From Rhodobiaceae bacterium (GTDB lineage Bacteria; Pseudomonadota; Alphaproteobacteria; Parvibaculales; Parvibaculaceae): a stretch of DNA of 64,000 bases. Both the position numbers and the translations under genes were made by a program. Location: positions 248,001-312,000 of the forward strand of contig JAAWWE010000003.1 of assembly GCA_021404525.1 (NCBI GenBank), given 5' to 3'. Shown one piece after another: positions 8,302-18,164 of this stretch (position 1 is the stretch's first letter; each line of letters begins with the position of its first letter). The notes beneath the pieces were generated by a model, which had not been told where the DNA came from, ran no database searches, and saw nothing but the letters and a program-made list of their open reading frames with translations.

Positions 8302-9396
8302 ATGACACCGCTTACTCGTAACATTGTTGTTGCTGTCATTGTTGTAGTTGCCACGCTGAGTTTTATTGGCGTGCGGTTTTTCACAAATGCTGGGCAGCTG
8401 ACAACGCTGACTGCGGCAATGGAAGTTTCTCCTCAGTGTAGCGTGCTCGCTTCACCGCCAGGACCTGAGGACCTTGTAATTGATCACGAACGGCAAATGG
8501 CTTTTGTGTCTGCTACGGACCGCCGGGCGATTGCTGCTGGCGCTGAAAATGTGCGCGGTGGCATCTACGTCATCGATCTTGAGGGTGATCCGTCGAGCTG
8601 GGCGTTACGGCCTGTTACGGCGCATGTGCCCGCAGCGTTTCAGCCGCACGGTCTTGGTCTATATGTGGATGAGGCGGGCGTGCGCACTCTCGCGGTCGTG
8701 AATCATACAGGTGATGTTGATAGCGTTGAGCTTTTTGACGTGGCCGAGGACGGTATCCTGTCTCACCGGGCGACGGTGAAGGATCGGGGCATGTTCGCCC
8801 TCAATGATGTGCAGCCGGTTGGTCATAGTTCTTTCTACGCGACGAACGATCATGGCAGTGCCTCAGCCTTTTGGAATGCGGTGAGCGATGTCCTCATCCT
8901 GTCTCAAGCCAATCTGGTTTATTTCGATGGCACGTCGGTGCGCGAGGTGGCTGGTGACTTTGGATATGCCAATGGCGTGAATGTTTCCCCAGACGGTAAG
9001 ACGGTTTATGTGGCCGAAACGAGCGGCATGGCGCTCAACATTTATGACCGCAATATCGAGACGGGTGATCTTACGGCGGTCGATTTTGTCTCGCTTGGTT
9101 CCGGTCTCGACAATGTGGACGTGGCACCAGACGGCACCGTGCTCATTGGGGCACATCCAAAGCTGGTTGATTTCATCAACCATGCCGCTGACGCAAGACA
9201 GATTTCGCCGAGCCAGGTGGTGCGTCTCATCCCACGCGAAGGGGGCGGCGGGGTTGCTGATACGGTCTATCTCAATCTTGGAGATCAGCTGTCTGGATCA
9301 AGTACGGCGGCATCCTATGAGGACAAGATGCTTATCAGCGGTGTTTTCGATCCAAAGATCCTGGTCTGTGAGATGCTGCCGCCACGTGCGGAGTAG
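8302..9396 (+). CDS. Paraoxonase/arylesterase-like six-bladed propeller enzyme
   Basis: A 364-residue protein with an N-terminal membrane anchor or signal (hydrophobic residues 8-27) and a beta-propeller that resembles serum paraoxonase (SMP-30/arylesterase family). The family blocks appear in order: FQPHGLGLYVDE, ALNDVQPVG, FYATNDHG, YANGVNVSPDGKTVYVAE, LDNVDVAPDG and IGAHPK. The Asn and Asp residues in these blocks correspond to the calcium ligands of PON1. Lactone or ester hydrolysis in the periplasm is the likely activity; the physiological substrate is unknown. GGGGAAA precedes the ATG. It follows the exporter by 33 bases and ends flush against the convergent MotB-like gene. Confidence 0.75.
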   Translation: MTPLTRNIVVAVIVVVATLSFIGVRFFTNAGQLTTLTAAMEVSPQCSVLASPPGPEDLVIDHERQMAFVSATDRRAIAAGAENVRGGIYVIDLEGDPSSWALRPVTAHVPAAFQPHGLGLYVDEAGVRTLAVVNHTGDVDSVELFDVAEDGILSHRATVKDRGMFALNDVQPVGHSSFYATNDHGSASAFWNAVSDVLILSQANLVYFDGTSVREVAGDFGYANGVNVSPDGKTVYVAETSGMALNIYDRNIETGDLTAVDFVSLGSGLDNVDVAPDGTVLIGAHPKLVDFINHAADARQISPSQVVRLIPREGGGGVADTVYLNLGDQLSGSSTAASYEDKMLISGVFDPKILVCEMLPPRAE

Positions 9397-10416
9397 TCAG
9401 CGCTCGGTCAGCTTGAACTCAATCCGGCGATTGCGGCGGTTTGCCGCTTCGCCGCTGCCTTCCGCGAGCGGATGGAATTCTGCGAAGCCAGCAGAGGACA
9501 GCCTGCGTTCGCTTACGCCGCCATCAATCAGGTATTGCACCACGGAGAGGGCGCGAGCATTGGCCAGGTGCCAGTTGGAGGGGAACTCAGACGTTCGGAT
9601 GGGTGTCGCGTCCGTGTGACCGTCAACACGCAGGATCCAGTTAATGTCGCCGGGAATCTCCGCGGTGATTTCGCGAATGGCGACAGCGATCTTGCGAAGC
9701 TCCCGCTGACCTGCCGGACTGATCTCTGCCGAGCCCGAGGCAAAAAAGATCTCTGATTGAAGGACAAACCGGTCACCGACGACTTCGATGTCATCGCGGT
9801 TGCCCAGTGCTTCTTTCAGGCGGGCAAAGAAGTCAGAGCGATAGCGGGCAAGCTCCTGCACCTTTTGAGCAAGGGCTGAATTCAAACGACGGCCGAGATC
9901 TGCGATTTGGGCGTCAGATTCTCTGTCCTTTGCTTCAGCGGCTTCGAGCGCCTGTTCGAGGGCTGCAAGCTGGCGGCGGAGCGCGGCCAGTTGTTGGTTC
10001 ACCAGTTCCACCTGGGCTAGGGCTTGTGCGCTGATCTGGCGCTCTTCATCCAACTCTGAGAGGAGGACTGCCTCGCGTTCCCCTGCACCCGCTCCCTCTG
10101 CGAGGAGGCCAGCAAGCCGGGATTGTTCATCCTCCGCGCTTGCAAGGGCGCTTGTGAGCGAGGCGACGGTTGATTGTAGATCCGCGTTTTCGAGCTGCGC
10201 CAGCGCCAGCAGATCTGCCAGCTCGGAGACCTGTGAGCGCAATCGATCAAGCGCGCTGTCCTTGCCGGTGATGGATTGGGCCAGAAAGAACTGGGTCAGC
10301 ATGAAAATGGAAAGCAGAAAGACCAGCACCAACAGCAAGGTTGCCATGGCGTCCACAAAGCCCGGCCAATAGTCGGCATTGGGTGTGCGGCTTCTGATGC
10401 GGTGGGAAATGGCCAT
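9397..10416 (-). CDS. MotB/OmpA-like peptidoglycan-binding stator protein (non-flagellar)
   Basis: A 339-residue protein with MotB architecture. A short cytoplasmic start is followed by one membrane helix at about 20-42 with the conserved aspartate (D22 in YWPGFVDAMATLL) that carries protons in MotB/ZorB-type proteins. A long coiled coil (about 50-200) and a C-terminal OmpA-like domain (about 215-339) with RVDGHTDATPI and NRRNRRIEFKL for peptidoglycan binding complete it. It is the last gene of a three-gene operon, 15 bases after the MotA-like gene. The coiled-coil spacer is longer than in MotB and no flagellar gene is near, so a role in envelope energisation is inferred, not shown. Confidence 0.8.
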   Translation of the reverse strand: MAISHRIRSRTPNADYWPGFVDAMATLLLVLVFLLSIFMLTQFFLAQSITGKDSALDRLRSQVSELADLLALAQLENADLQSTVASLTSALASAEDEQSRLAGLLAEGAGAGEREAVLLSELDEERQISAQALAQVELVNQQLAALRRQLAALEQALEAAEAKDRESDAQIADLGRRLNSALAQKVQELARYRSDFFARLKEALGNRDDIEVVGDRFVLQSEIFFASGSAEISPAGQRELRKIAVAIREITAEIPGDINWILRVDGHTDATPIRTSEFPSNWHLANARALSVVQYLIDGGVSERRLSSAGFAEFHPLAEGSGEAANRRNRRIEFKLTER

Positions 10417-10431
10417 GAGATCAATCGGGGG

Positions 10432-11337
10432 CTAGCGGCCCTCCTGCTCCAGTGCGCGGGTCAGTCGTTCCAACACGGGCTGCATGGCCTCTTGATTGCG
10501 GGCGAGGCCATTGATCAGATGTTGTTCGGCGCGCATTTGCTCCGTAAGTGCGGCGATCTGGTTGGCAAGCGCCATCAATGTCTGGCTTGGATCCGCGGAG
10601 GGAGCCGTATCCCCATTGGTGCCGACAATGTCGGTCACCGTGGAGAGCCATTCTTCCAGTTCGTTATAGAAGCGGTTTTGCGCCTGTCCCGCCTGTAGGT
10701 CGAGGAAGCCCAGAATGAGCGACCCGGCGAGCCCGAAGAGGGAGGAGGAGAATGCGGTGCCCATGCCTCGCAGAGGTTCCTGCAGGCCTTCACGGAGCGT
10801 ACTGAAAACGGTGAGGCTGTCTGTGGCGTCGACGTCCAGGCTATCGAGTGTACCCGCGATAGACGAGACCGTGGCCAACAAGCCCCAGAAGGTGCCGAGC
10901 AGCCCCAAGAAGATCAGCAGGCCGATCATATAGCGGGAAATCTCGCGCTGTTCTTCCAGGCGCGAGGCCAGACTGTCGAGAAGCGAGCGCATGGAAAGGG
11001 CGCTGAGCACCACATGGGTGGTGCGGTTCCCAAACATGGTGGCCATAGGAGCCAGAAGCTTGGGCGGCTTTGGCAGTGCCAGGCCGGGATCAGACCGACG
11101 GAAGGAATTCACCCAGCGGATTTCCGGACCCAGAACCAAGATCTGGCGAAAGGCATAGAGCGTGCCGATTATCAAGACACCGACAATCAGTCCGTTCAGG
11201 CCAGGGTTGGCCATAAACGCTTCGGAGAACTGAGGCAGCAGAATAAGACCAAGAAATCCCACCAGCGTTAAGAAGAGCAGCATGCGGGTGAGATAGGGGC
11301 GGGGTCGTGAAAGGGTCACGCCGTCCTGACTGTCCAT
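10432..11337 (-). CDS. MotA/TolQ/ExbB-like proton channel subunit (non-flagellar)
   Basis: A 301-residue inner-membrane protein with four hydrophobic segments, at about 17-37, 47-67, 138-160 and 200-218. The MotA/TolQ signature GLLGTFWGLLATVSSIAG is in the third, and the fourth is preceded by LRGMGTAFSSSLFGLAGSLILG. The C-terminal 80 residues are helical and charged. Its partner downstream is the MotB-like protein, with which it should form a proton-driven stator. The GGGGGAGA site before the ATG and the 26-base gap after the OmpA-like gene support an operon. It differs from the TolQ at 30470 in length and topology. Zorya ZorA is a distant relative, but no zorC, zorD or zorE accompanies it. 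Confidence 0.78.
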   Translation of the reverse strand: MDSQDGVTLSRPRPYLTRMLLFLTLVGFLGLILLPQFSEAFMANPGLNGLIVGVLIIGTLYAFRQILVLGPEIRWVNSFRRSDPGLALPKPPKLLAPMATMFGNRTTHVVLSALSMRSLLDSLASRLEEQREISRYMIGLLIFLGLLGTFWGLLATVSSIAGTLDSLDVDATDSLTVFSTLREGLQEPLRGMGTAFSSSLFGLAGSLILGFLDLQAGQAQNRFYNELEEWLSTVTDIVGTNGDTAPSADPSQTLMALANQIAALTEQMRAEQHLINGLARNQEAMQPVLERLTRALEQEGR

Positions 11338-11363
11338 ATTCTCTCCCCCTCGGATCGCTTGTG

Positions 11364-12245
11364 TTACCGACTGCTCAAAAGGATATCGACCCGGTTTGCC
11401 GGGCCGCTGTCGCGTGTCCCACCGAGTGCACGTACATCAATGCGGCTTTGCAGGACACCGCGCTCTACGAGGAATTTACGCACGTTGAGCGCCCGTTTGA
11501 GGGACAGGCGCCGTGCATCGGAACTTACGTCGCCTGCGGCTCCAGCAAAGGCCTGGATTTCAATGCGATCATCATGACGCATCAGTTCCATGGCCACTAA
11601 TTCCAGTTCGTCTCGGGCTCCGCCCAGAATGTCCGCTGTGTTGCCCTCAAAACGCAGTCGGTGGTTGGCTGATTGCGGGGCTGGCAGACTTGCGACCTGA
11701 ACCGGCTGTTCCTGCTCGGTCTCTGCAAGCGCCGCCGCTGGTGTGGGCGCCGATATCGGGTCAACAGGTGCGGCGTTTGGAGCTGCAGCGATCGGTGGCA
11801 CGAGCGGCGTCAAAGCTGTTGGCTTGTCTGCTGGGGCTTGAGCTGCCGCTGCGGGGGGACGTGGTGCGATGCTTTGCGGCGTCGGTGCTGCGGTTCTGGT
11901 CGCTGGTGCAGGGATAGGGGCTGGTGTTGGAGCAGGACCTGATCTTGATGGTGTAACCTGTGCTGGCTGCACTTCTACAGCTGTCGCATCCGTGGGTCCC
12001 AAAATTCTCGGGGACTCTTGTGATTGGCGCACAGACGCTGGCGGTGTGAGCAATATGCGTGTCGGTGGTGTTTCGCCTGGATAGCGAAGCTGCACGGGTG
12101 CCTTTCCTGGAGCGATGCGTGCGTCTGCCTCTGTCCGTCCACCGATGGCCGTCAGATCAACTTGCACATCCGCCAGAGCGGACGTAGCCGTCAGCGCCAG
12201 GACAAGGGCTGGGATAACAAGAGTGGTGTGGCCTGCTGGGCGCAT
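11364..12245 (-). CDS. Periplasmic OmpA-domain protein with Pro/Ala-rich linker
   Basis: A 293-residue secreted protein, first gene of the stator-like operon. Residues 1-25 are a clean signal peptide ending SALA. A low-complexity linker of about 130 residues rich in Pro and Ala, with Thr and Gln (about 60-190), follows. The C-terminal 100 residues form an OmpA-like fold with LRFEGNTADILGGARDEL, the DDRIEIQAFAG strand and RALNVRKFLVERGV. The last part resembles the peptidoglycan-binding loop but lacks the full D-R pair of Pal. It may be a third envelope anchor for the MotA/MotB-like pair. Function unknown. Confidence 0.7.
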   Translation of the reverse strand: MRPAGHTTLVIPALVLALTATSALADVQVDLTAIGGRTEADARIAPGKAPVQLRYPGETPPTRILLTPPASVRQSQESPRILGPTDATAVEVQPAQVTPSRSGPAPTPAPIPAPATRTAAPTPQSIAPRPPAAAAQAPADKPTALTPLVPPIAAAPNAAPVDPISAPTPAAALAETEQEQPVQVASLPAPQSANHRLRFEGNTADILGGARDELELVAMELMRHDDRIEIQAFAGAAGDVSSDARRLSLKRALNVRKFLVERGVLQSRIDVRALGGTRDSGPANRVDILLSSR

Positions 12246-12423
12246 TCTTAACGGTCCTTACTCTCCGGGCTTGCGGGCAGCTCCCGCAGCGCGAATTCCG
12301 ACTCACTGAACATTATTGCTGCGTCTTACCGGCGCTGCCAGTGTTCAGCGGATAATTTCCAGCTCAAGGTTAAGGGAGCCAGCGTTATGGGAGAAGGCGG
12401 CCAAAATGGGGCAGGTTGGTGCT

Positions 12424-13227
12424 CTAGGCTGCTGCCCCGGCTTTCTTGATGATATTCATCAGGGGCCGGTGAAGCGCTTCATTGGTTGCGAGCACGCTGC
12501 CATTGCCCAGGACATCCGATTTATTGTTGAGATCGGTGATTGTGCCACCAGCCTCACGGACCAGAATAATCCCTGCGGCCAGGTCCCAGGCATTGAGCCC
12601 TCGTTCCCAGTAAGCGTCAAAGCGCCCAGCGGCGACGAAGGCCATATCGATGGCGCAAGATCCGGTACGGCGGACGCCAGCGACCTGAGGCATAATGGCC
12701 GCCAATTGACGCGAGAACTCGGCATGATTCTTCCAACCGATGTGAGGGATGCCTGTGCAGACGACGGCCTGGGACAGGTCGCGGCGCGCGGCGACCCGCA
12801 GGCGCCGATCATTTACAAAAGCGCCTTTGCCTTTTTCTGCCCAGAAGAGTTCATCGGAAATTGGATTGTAGGTAAGACCCGCAATGATCTCTCCCTCGCG
12901 CTCCAAGGCTATGTTGATTGCGAACAGAGGGATGCCATGGAGGAAATTGGTCGTGCCGTCCAGCGGATCGATGATCCAGCGGTGGCTCTTGTCTGTTCCC
13001 TCAACCGTGCCGCCTTCTTCCAGCAAAAACCCGTATCCCGGACGTGCACGCCCCAATTCTTCGCGAAGGGTCTCTTCCGCGCGTAGATCGGCTGCCGAGA
13101 CAAAGTCACCTGGCCCCTTAACGGATACCTGAAGCTGTTCCACTTCCCCAAAGTCGCGGATCAGCGTCCGGGCGGCCTTGCGGGCAGCCTGCACCATCAC
13201 GGTGAGGGTAGGAGAGTGGCGGCTCAT
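12424..13227 (-). CDS. suhB: Inositol-1-monophosphatase family protein SuhB
   Basis: A 267-residue Mg-dependent, lithium-sensitive type phosphatase. Metal ligands are visible as LLEEGG (E70, E71), the DPLDGTTNF motif at 87-95 and WDLAAGIILVREAGG near residue 218. In E. coli SuhB also acts in rRNA transcription antitermination; whether that applies here is not visible. It lies between the stator-like operon and efp on the same strand; this neighbourhood recurs in alphaproteobacteria. Confidence 0.9.
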   Translation of the reverse strand: MSRHSPTLTVMVQAARKAARTLIRDFGEVEQLQVSVKGPGDFVSAADLRAEETLREELGRARPGYGFLLEEGGTVEGTDKSHRWIIDPLDGTTNFLHGIPLFAINIALEREGEIIAGLTYNPISDELFWAEKGKGAFVNDRRLRVAARRDLSQAVVCTGIPHIGWKNHAEFSRQLAAIMPQVAGVRRTGSCAIDMAFVAAGRFDAYWERGLNAWDLAAGIILVREAGGTITDLNNKSDVLGNGSVLATNEALHRPLMNIIKKAGAAA

Positions 13228-13277
13228 ATGGGATGCCTTTAAGTGAGAGTGTGTCTGCAGGTGAAAATGCGATTGGG

Positions 13278-13841
13278 CTATTCAGCGCGCTTCACATAGG
13301 TGACTTCATTAGTATCGACAACAATTTTGTCACCTGTATTGACGAACGGCGGCACCATGACACGGACACCGTTTTCCATCATTGCAGGTTTGTTGGATGA
13401 CGCCGCCGTCTGACCCTTCACAACAGGTTCTGTTTCGGTCACTTCGAGGGTCACTTGATCGGGCAGGCTGATCCCGAGCGGTCTGCCTTCATGGCTTTCC
13501 ACCGTTACTTCCATGCCGTCCTGAAGGAAGGCTGCGCGTTCGCCCACGAAATCTGTTTGCAATTCGATCTGGTCATAGGTCGTTGTGTCCATGAAGGTCA
13601 GCATGCCGTCGACCTCATAGAGATATTGATAGTCTTTCTGTTCCAGCCGGATCTTCTCAACTGTTTCAGCTGAGCGGAAGCGTTCGTTCAGCTTTGAATT
13701 GTCGACTAGATTCTTCAATTCGACTTGGGCAAAGGCGCCACCCTTGCCGGGCTTCACGTGCTGTGTTTTCACCGCAACCCAAAGACCGCCTTTGTGTTCG
13801 ATAACATTGCCGATGCGAATTTCGTTGCCGTTGATCTTCAT
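13278..13841 (-). CDS. efp: Elongation factor P
   Basis: A 187-residue EF-P that relieves ribosome stalling at polyproline stretches. The KOW-like N-terminal domain carries the modification loop VKPGKGGAF with the lysine at position 33. Two OB domains follow, ending in [16 protein letters not shown]. The length is normal. It is upstream of suhB by about 50 bases, likely in one transcript. Polyproline-rich proteins in the same window (TolA-like, OmpA-like) are plausible clients. Confidence 0.95.
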   Translation of the reverse strand: MKINGNEIRIGNVIEHKGGLWVAVKTQHVKPGKGGAFAQVELKNLVDNSKLNERFRSAETVEKIRLEQKDYQYLYEVDGMLTFMDTTTYDQIELQTDFVGERAAFLQDGMEVTVESHEGRPLGISLPDQVTLEVTETEPVVKGQTAASSNKPAMMENGVRVMVPPFVNTGDKIVVDTNEVTYVKRAE

Positions 13842-14034
13842 GCGCTTACATCCGGAAGGGCCAGGTTCGATATTGTCGTCAAAGCTGGCAGAAACAAAGG
13901 GTCTAGGGGGCTTGGAACGCCCTGTCGGCGCTTGGATAGCACTTGAGCGGTGTTGGTTCCAACCGGAATCGCTGCTCGGAGCGAAATCCTGCTCAAATAG
14001 ACCAGAAATCCTGTTTCTTTGACCTAGCGTGCAA

Positions 14035-15063
14035 CTATTGAGGCCTGGTGGCTGCTTCCCAGTCTTTCAATGCTTCTTCTGCCTGAGCGAGCAGGTCTGG
14101 CGTCATTTCAGGTTCCAGCAGCGCCGCCAATTCCGGGTCGTCCTGACCGCCTGCGCGGGCAATGCTGAGCCAGGTATATGACGCCATCAGGTCCTTCTCG
14201 ACACCCTTGCCGAGGAAATACATCCGGGCAAGTCGCGTTTGGGCCAGGGTATCCCCCCGCAGCGCAGCTTCATTAAACCAGGTGGCCGCTTTTTCTTCAC
14301 TCTTCTCAACGCCGGTTCCGTTTGCGTAGAGAAAGGCGAGGGCGGTCTGTGCCTCTGCCAGCCCTTCAGCTGCTGCGAACTGGAAAAATTCGAGCGCACC
14401 TGCGGGGTGCTTTTCAACACCAGTGCCTTCGACCATCATCAGGCCCAGATTGTAGGCAGCATCGGCTTGACCTTTTTCAGCAGCCTGGCGGAAGTAGCTG
14501 GCCGCGCGGCTCATATCCTGCGGCTTGAGTTCGCCGGCGGCATAGATGGCCCCCATTGAATAAAGCGCACCTGGATGTCCGGCATCAGCGGCTTCCTGGA
14601 AGAGCTGCAGGGCGCGATCTGAGTTGGCGCTGCCGCCTCGCCCTGCGGCCAGCATGTTTGCGAGTTCGAACTTGGCTGGTACCAGACCGCCTGCACTTGC
14701 CCGTTCAAAATAGCGCCGGGCTTCCGCATCATTTCGTGCGGTGCCGGCGCCGGTGCGATAGGCGGAGGCAAGGGCAAAGGCGGCGGCAGGGTTGCCAGCA
14801 TCTGCTGCAGATTTGAACCAGCGAAGACCTTCGACATAGTCGGCCTCAACGCCTTCGCCATTGAAGAGCATGGTGCCGAGCAGGAGTTGAGCGTCCGCAT
14901 TGCCGCCAAGGGCGATCTCTCGCAGGCCAGCGAGTGCCGTTGTGTAATCACCAGCCTGGTAGGCCTGGGCTGCCTCTTCAAAGGTCTGAGCGTTTGCCGT
15001 GCTTGCTGGCAAGAAAGCCAGGCTCAAGCTCAGTAGAAGGGAAGAAAGGGTCAAGCGAGGCAT
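14035..15063 (-). CDS. Secreted Sel1-repeat (SLR/TPR-like) protein
   Basis: A 342-residue periplasmic protein. Residues 1-25 are a signal peptide ending in TANA. The rest is built of about seven Sel1-like repeats of roughly 36 residues, seen as [26 protein letters not shown]-type units with recurring A..LG..Y..G.GV and A..WF positions. Such solenoids mediate protein-protein contacts, often at the envelope or in exopolysaccharide control. No catalytic motif is present. It lies downstream of thiE with a 30-base gap, at the end of the tkt-gap-pgk-thiE run. Confidence 0.8.
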   Translation of the reverse strand: MPRLTLSSLLLSLSLAFLPASTANAQTFEEAAQAYQAGDYTTALAGLREIALGGNADAQLLLGTMLFNGEGVEADYVEGLRWFKSAADAGNPAAAFALASAYRTGAGTARNDAEARRYFERASAGGLVPAKFELANMLAAGRGGSANSDRALQLFQEAADAGHPGALYSMGAIYAAGELKPQDMSRAASYFRQAAEKGQADAAYNLGLMMVEGTGVEKHPAGALEFFQFAAAEGLAEAQTALAFLYANGTGVEKSEEKAATWFNEAALRGDTLAQTRLARMYFLGKGVEKDLMASYTWLSIARAGGQDDPELAALLEPEMTPDLLAQAEEALKDWEAATRPQ

Positions 15064-15093
15064 GGTCTTACTTTCTATAGCTCTAGGCCGACG

Positions 15094-15771
15094 TTAGTCA
15101 GATCGAGACGTTTCAGCCTCGCTGATGATGCGGTTGAAATCAGCCACGGCTGCCGCGGGTCCGTGGGCATGGCTCCAAACTCCAGCGGAAACCGCCAGGA
15201 AATCAGCGCCAGCTGCCACCAATGGGGCAGCATTCTCGACGGTGATCCCGCCAATGGCGACGCAGGGAACTTCAAAGAGCGTCGACCACCAGGTGAGAAT
15301 CTCAGGGTCAGCCTTACTTATAGCTTCCTTTGTGTCGGTTTTATGAAAGGCGCCAAAGGCTACGTAATCCGCGCCCGCTTCGCCTGCAACCATGGCGAGA
15401 TGCCGGGTTGCGTGACATGTGACACCCACAATGTGATCGGGACCAACGAGCTTCCGGGCTTCCTCATAAGGCGTGTCATTTTGGCCGACATGCACTCCGT
15501 CCGCGCCGAACTCGGCTGCGAGGTCTGCACGGTCGTTGATCAGAAAGGCGGCACCGGCTGCTTGTGTGATCGGCATCAGGATTTCTGTCGCCCGCCGAAT
15601 GATGTCGGCATCGGCTGTGCTTTCGCCGTCTTCCTGCTTCAGGCGCAACTGCACGCAAGCAACATCGCCTGCGCCCAGGGCTGCTTTCAGGGTTTCTGCA
15701 AAGCCTTCCGGCTCAAGACGCTGTGGCGTGATGAGATAGAGGCGGCAGTCAGGTGGTGTTGGCTCAGTCAT
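15094..15771 (-). CDS. thiE: Thiamine-phosphate synthase
   Basis: A 225-residue TIM-barrel enzyme that joins HMP-pyrophosphate and thiazole phosphate to make thiamine phosphate. The family blocks [29 protein letters not shown] and [13 protein letters not shown] are in order; the last replaces the more common GPVF/TPTK pyrophosphate loop with a divergent form. The C-terminal [31 protein letters not shown] is intact. It starts 32 bases after pgk, so it is probably transcribed with glycolytic genes. That is apt, since transketolase at the head of the run needs thiamine diphosphate. The divergent loop leaves open a ThiE paralogue. Confidence 0.85.
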   Translation of the reverse strand: MTEPTPPDCRLYLITPQRLEPEGFAETLKAALGAGDVACVQLRLKQEDGESTADADIIRRATEILMPITQAAGAAFLINDRADLAAEFGADGVHVGQNDTPYEEARKLVGPDHIVGVTCHATRHLAMVAGEAGADYVAFGAFHKTDTKEAISKADPEILTWWSTLFEVPCVAIGGITVENAAPLVAAGADFLAVSAGVWSHAHGPAAAVADFNRIISEAETSRSD

Positions 15772-15803
15772 AAAGCCGGTTTATCGCGACCAGCGGTCCT
15801 CTG

Positions 15804-17015
15804 TCACCCGTTTTCGAGGGCAGCGACACCAGGGAGCGTTTTTCCTTCAAGCCATTCCAGGAAGGCACCCCCGGCTGTTGAGACGTAGGAGAAGTCGTCT
15901 GCGGCGCCTGCCCCATTCAGCGCTGCGACCGTGTCGCCGCCCCCCGCGACGGAGACCATGGTCCCCATTTTGGTGAGCATGGCGACATGGCGCGCAGCGG
16001 TGTCGGTTCCCACATTGAAGGGCTCGACTTCGAACGCGCCCAAGGGACCGTTCCAGACCACGGTTTTGGCCGTTTCGAAATGGCCCGCGAGTGTTGCCAG
16101 TGTGTCGGTGCCGACGTCGAGGATCATTTGATCCTCTGGCACGGCATCGATCGGCACCGTTTGTGAGGCAGCGTGGGCTTTGAATTCGGCTGCAACGACA
16201 GCGTCTGTCGGCAGGATGATGGTGCAACCTGCAGCGTCCGCCTTGCCCATGATTTCGCGGGCCGTGTCAGCCAGATCATGCTCACAAAGCGATTTGCCCA
16301 CATTTACGCCTTGGGCGGCGAGGAAGGTGTTTGCCATGCCGCCGCCGATTACGAGGGCGTCAACTTTGGCCACCAGATTGCCCAGAAGATCAAGCTTTGT
16401 GGAGATCTTGGCGCCACCCACAATGGCAACTACTGGGCGTTCAGGTTCTCCGAGCGCCTTGCCCAACGCATCGAGCTCCTGTTCCATGGCGCGGCCTGCG
16501 AAGGCTGGCAGCAGGTGGGCAATGCCTTCTGTTGAGCCATGGGCGCGGTGGGCCGCAGAGAAGGCGTCATTCACGTAGATTTCCGCGTTGGCAGCGACCG
16601 CTTCCGCAAATTCCTTGTCATTTTTTTCTTCACCAGGATGGAAGCGGGTGTTCTCCAAAACCACGATGCCACCGTCGCTCAACGCTGAGAGGGCATCGCC
16701 TGCGGCGAGGCCGATACAGTCCTCAGCAAAGCTGACAGGGCTCCCGAGAAGATCACTCAGTGCCGCCGCAATGGGCTTCAGGCTCATCTCAGGCTTACGC
16801 TCACCTTTGGGACGGCCGAAATGTGACAGAATGCCAATCTTGGCGCCCTTGGCGCTCAGGTCTTTGAGTGTTGGCAGAAGACGCTCAAGACGGGTGGCAT
16901 CGCTGACGTCACCGGCCTCATTGACGGGAACATTCAGGTCCGCGCGGACAAGCACATGCTTGCCAGTGAGGGGCCCTTGTCCGAATAGATCATCCAGCGT
17001 TTTGTGGTTTGCCAT
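15804..17015 (-). CDS. pgk: Phosphoglycerate kinase
   Basis: A 403-residue glycolytic/gluconeogenic kinase. The N-terminal substrate domain has [12 protein letters not shown] and the [16 protein letters not shown] arginine/histidine block. The C-terminal nucleotide domain has [26 protein letters not shown] and [11 protein letters not shown]. Length and motifs are standard. It follows gap on the same strand with a hairpin in the 97-base spacer, and precedes thiE. Confidence 0.97.
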   Translation of the reverse strand: MANHKTLDDLFGQGPLTGKHVLVRADLNVPVNEAGDVSDATRLERLLPTLKDLSAKGAKIGILSHFGRPKGERKPEMSLKPIAAALSDLLGSPVSFAEDCIGLAAGDALSALSDGGIVVLENTRFHPGEEKNDKEFAEAVAANAEIYVNDAFSAAHRAHGSTEGIAHLLPAFAGRAMEQELDALGKALGEPERPVVAIVGGAKISTKLDLLGNLVAKVDALVIGGGMANTFLAAQGVNVGKSLCEHDLADTAREIMGKADAAGCTIILPTDAVVAAEFKAHAASQTVPIDAVPEDQMILDVGTDTLATLAGHFETAKTVVWNGPLGAFEVEPFNVGTDTAARHVAMLTKMGTMVSVAGGGDTVAALNGAGAADDFSYVSTAGGAFLEWLEGKTLPGVAALENG

Positions 17016-17065
17016 CTGCCTTCTTCCCGAGAATATGTCTGCTGATTTTGCGGTGTATAAACAAC

Positions 17066-17095
17066 AACGCCCCCGAACTCACATTCGGGGGCGTT
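17066..17095 (-). terminator. Hairpin between gap and pgk
   Basis: AACGCCCCCGAA (17066-17077) and TTCGGGGGCGTT (17084-17095) pair perfectly over 12 bp. On the minus strand it is followed by a moderately T-rich GTTGTTTATAC. It could terminate or attenuate read-through from gap into pgk, or protect the gap mRNA 3' end. Confidence 0.65.
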
Positions 17096-17112
17096 GCATC
17101 GCGTGTAGTTGA

Positions 17113-18120
17113 TTAGAGCAGTTTGCCCATGGCAACGGCTGTGTCGCCCATGCGGTTCGCAAAGCCCCATTCATTGTCGTACCAGGACAGAACGCGCACG
17201 AAGCGGCTGCCCATGACCTGTGTCTGAGTCAGGTCAAATGTGGATGAGTTTTTGTTGTGGTTGAAGTCGATGGAGACCAGAGGCTCATCAACATAGCCAA
17301 GCACACCTTTGAGCGGACCGTCAGCAGCTTTTACAATCGCTTTGTTCACTTCTTCCGCGGTCACTGCACGGCCTGCATCGAAGCAAAGGTCGATCATGGA
17401 AACGTTCGGTGTTGGAACGCGGATCGCTGTGCCGTCAAGCTTGCCTGCAAGCTGTGGCAGAACGAGGCCAACAGCTTTCGCTGCGCCGGTTGATGTCGGG
17501 ATCATGGACATGGACGCGGCACGTGCACGACGGAGATCAGAGTGGAGCGTGTCCACTGTGCGCTGGTCGCCTGTGAATGCATGGATCGTTGTCATGTAGC
17601 CCTGCTTGATGCCGCAGAGCTTGTCGAGAACCTGTGCAACAGGTGCCAGGCAGTTGGTTGTGCAAGACGCGTTGGAAACCACTTTGTGGCTCTTGCGAAG
17701 TTTCTTTTCGTTCACGCCATAGACAACCGTGAGGTCTGCATTGCTGGCAGGAGCCGAAACGAGAACCTTCTTGGCGCCGGCTTCAAGATGCGCGGAGGCT
17801 TTGTCCTTGGAGGCAAAGAGGCCTGTGCATTCCAGCGCGATGTCAACGTCGAGTTTTTCCCAAGGGAGTTTCGACGGGTCGCGCTCAGCCGTAATTTTGA
17901 TGGAGCCCTGGCCCACATTCATGGTCGACTTGGTTGTGCGAACCTTGCCGGGGAAAGGACCGTGCACACTGTCATATTTCAGAAGGTGTGCATTGTCTTC
18001 CACGCTGCCAAGGTCGTTGATTGCAACGACCTGAAGGTCTTTGCGGCCAGATTCTGCAATGGCGCGCAGGACCAAACGTCCGATGCGGCCAAAGCCGTTA
18101 ATTGCTACACGTGTTGCCAT
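17113..18120 (-). CDS. gap: Glyceraldehyde-3-phosphate dehydrogenase
   Basis: A 335-residue type I GAPDH. The NAD-binding NGFGRIGRLVLRA is at residues 8-20, the catalytic cysteine C153 is in SNASCTTNCLAP, and the sugar-phosphate loop SMIPTSTGAAKAV is present. The C-terminal motif WYDNEWGFANRM is standard. It begins 44 bases after tkt with AGGAGA before the ATG, consistent with a tkt-gap-pgk operon as in many alphaproteobacteria. Confidence 0.97.
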   Translation of the reverse strand: MATRVAINGFGRIGRLVLRAIAESGRKDLQVVAINDLGSVEDNAHLLKYDSVHGPFPGKVRTTKSTMNVGQGSIKITAERDPSKLPWEKLDVDIALECTGLFASKDKASAHLEAGAKKVLVSAPASNADLTVVYGVNEKKLRKSHKVVSNASCTTNCLAPVAQVLDKLCGIKQGYMTTIHAFTGDQRTVDTLHSDLRRARAASMSMIPTSTGAAKAVGLVLPQLAGKLDGTAIRVPTPNVSMIDLCFDAGRAVTAEEVNKAIVKAADGPLKGVLGYVDEPLVSIDFNHNKNSSTFDLTQTQVMGSRFVRVLSWYDNEWGFANRMGDTAVAMGKLL

Positions 18121-18164
18121 GTTTTAGTTCTCCTTAGCCTCTCCGCTCTGTACCGGTTTTATGG

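Noticed and set aside
9397-11337. Zorya anti-phage system (ZorA/ZorB) for the MotA/MotB-like pair
   Set aside because: The pair is distantly similar, but no ZorC, ZorD helicase or ZorE nuclease gene is nearby and the third gene is an OmpA-like secreted protein. ZorA's very long C-terminal helix is also absent.
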